Shown: positions 63,720 to 64,000 of the stretch, in pieces
How the letters are laid out: the number at the start of each line of letters is the position of its first letter
How positions within the stretch are numbered: the stretch's first letter is position 1
Source of the DNA: a candidate division FCPU426 bacterium
GTDB taxonomy: Bacteria; Oederibacteriota; Muellerivitia; Muellerivitales; Muellerivitaceae
Assembly (NCBI GenBank): GCA_003152075.1
Contig: PLZG01000072.1
Span: 110,516 to 174,515 of the forward strand
Reading direction: 5' to 3'
Length of the DNA stretch: 64,000 nucleotides
Notes under the pieces: model-generated
The model's database searches: none
What the model was told of the DNA's origin: nothing
What the model saw: only the letters and a program-made list of their open reading frames with translations
Made by a program: the position numbers and the translations under genes

Positions 63720-64000
63720 TTCCCTCCCCTTTCTTGAATTTGTCTTAACCCCTCATAAAGGACAATTCCCACCGCGGTTGAGAGATTGAGGCTTCGGATT
63801 CCGTCTTCTTTCTGCGGGATACGATACAACTTTTCCTTATATTCCTCATAAAATTTCTTGGGGAACCCCGCCGTTTCCTTTCCAAAAATGAGATAAGCCT
63901 CTTCATTAAAAGAAGCGTCCCAAAGGCCTTTCTTGCCTTTCGTCGAAAAGAAAAACAAAGGCGCTTTGGGAGGTAACGCCTCCAAGAAATTCTCCCAGGT
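63716..64000 (-). CDS. SpoU-family RNA methyltransferase, TrmL-like, 5' part outside window
   Basis: The C-terminal 94 residues are visible. Conserved motifs YLIFGKETAGFP and RSLNLSTAVGIVLYEGLRQ mark the SPOUT knot of TrmL/SpoU enzymes that methylate ribose 2'-OH at the tRNA wobble position or another RNA. The frame continues past the window edge with no start in view. The stop overlaps the RDD start by four bases. Confidence 0.9.
   Translation of the reverse strand, partial: TWENFLEALPPKAPLFFFSTKGKKGLWDASFNEEAYLIFGKETAGFPKKFYEEYKEKLYRIPQKEDGIRSLNLSTAVGIVLYEGLRQIQERGGK

Overview
The window looks like a chromosomal segment from an uncultivated, deep-branching Gram-negative bacterium. The sequence shows outer-membrane beta-barrel proteins, a PorV-like protein, giant fibronectin type III (Fn3) proteins with a FlgD-like C-terminal domain, oversized pseudopilins and a Complex I (nuo) operon. 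I infer an FCB/PVC-adjacent or candidate-phylum lineage, but there is no rRNA gene or other decisive marker here to prove it. No tRNA, rRNA, CRISPR array or intact insertion sequence was seen.

Layout. 1-3.1 kb: nuoA-B-C-D-E on the minus strand, with a near-consensus promoter and two perfect CRP/FNR-type palindromes upstream. 3.3-6.6 kb: small outer-membrane protein, 6-phosphogluconate dehydrogenase and a DUF1259 protein. 6.7-10.2 kb: ABC importer with a tandem permease and an extended ATPase. 10.2-16.5 kb: DedA protein, DUF1573 protein, an acyltransferase broken by an in-frame stop, a three-part adenylate/guanylate cyclase plus a decayed copy of its 3' end, a GxxExxY protein and pterin dehydratase. 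16.5-32.6 kb: a surface-structure locus made of a PilX-like protein, a 1267-residue pseudopilin, a PilW-like pseudopilin, a 2375-residue Fn3 protein and a PorV-Fn3 fusion. 32.7-35.4 kb: exonuclease III, Dabb protein, FabI and an unknown. 35.4-38.5 kb: an SOS locus with radC and lexA diverging from a double palindromic operator; lexA is followed by a degenerate Y1-transposase-like protein and an SPL-family radical SAM enzyme. 38.5-44.7 kb: NYN protein, aldo/keto reductase-NUDIX pair, AI-2E transporter, rhodanese-MauE pair, an unknown and a hemerythrin. 44.7-52.9 kb: TPR protein, YfhO-like protein and two GT39-like membrane glycosyltransferases. 53-64 kb: DUF2231-cytochrome P460 fusion, a soluble kinase with twelve PAS domains, a BtuF-like protein, a YyaL-type thioredoxin protein, an RDD protein and a partial SpoU methyltransferase.

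How the parts may fit. A class III cyclase and two TGTGA-N6-TCACA sites upstream of nuo point to cyclic-nucleotide control of respiration. The pilin/Fn3/PorV block reads like a minor-pilin or adhesin export locus. The lexA block suggests an SOS response that includes an SPL-like enzyme. At least two families of dispersed inverted repeats sit between genes; they lie inside the nuo operon, at the 5' edge of the cyclase and over the PorV start, where they can confuse start calls.
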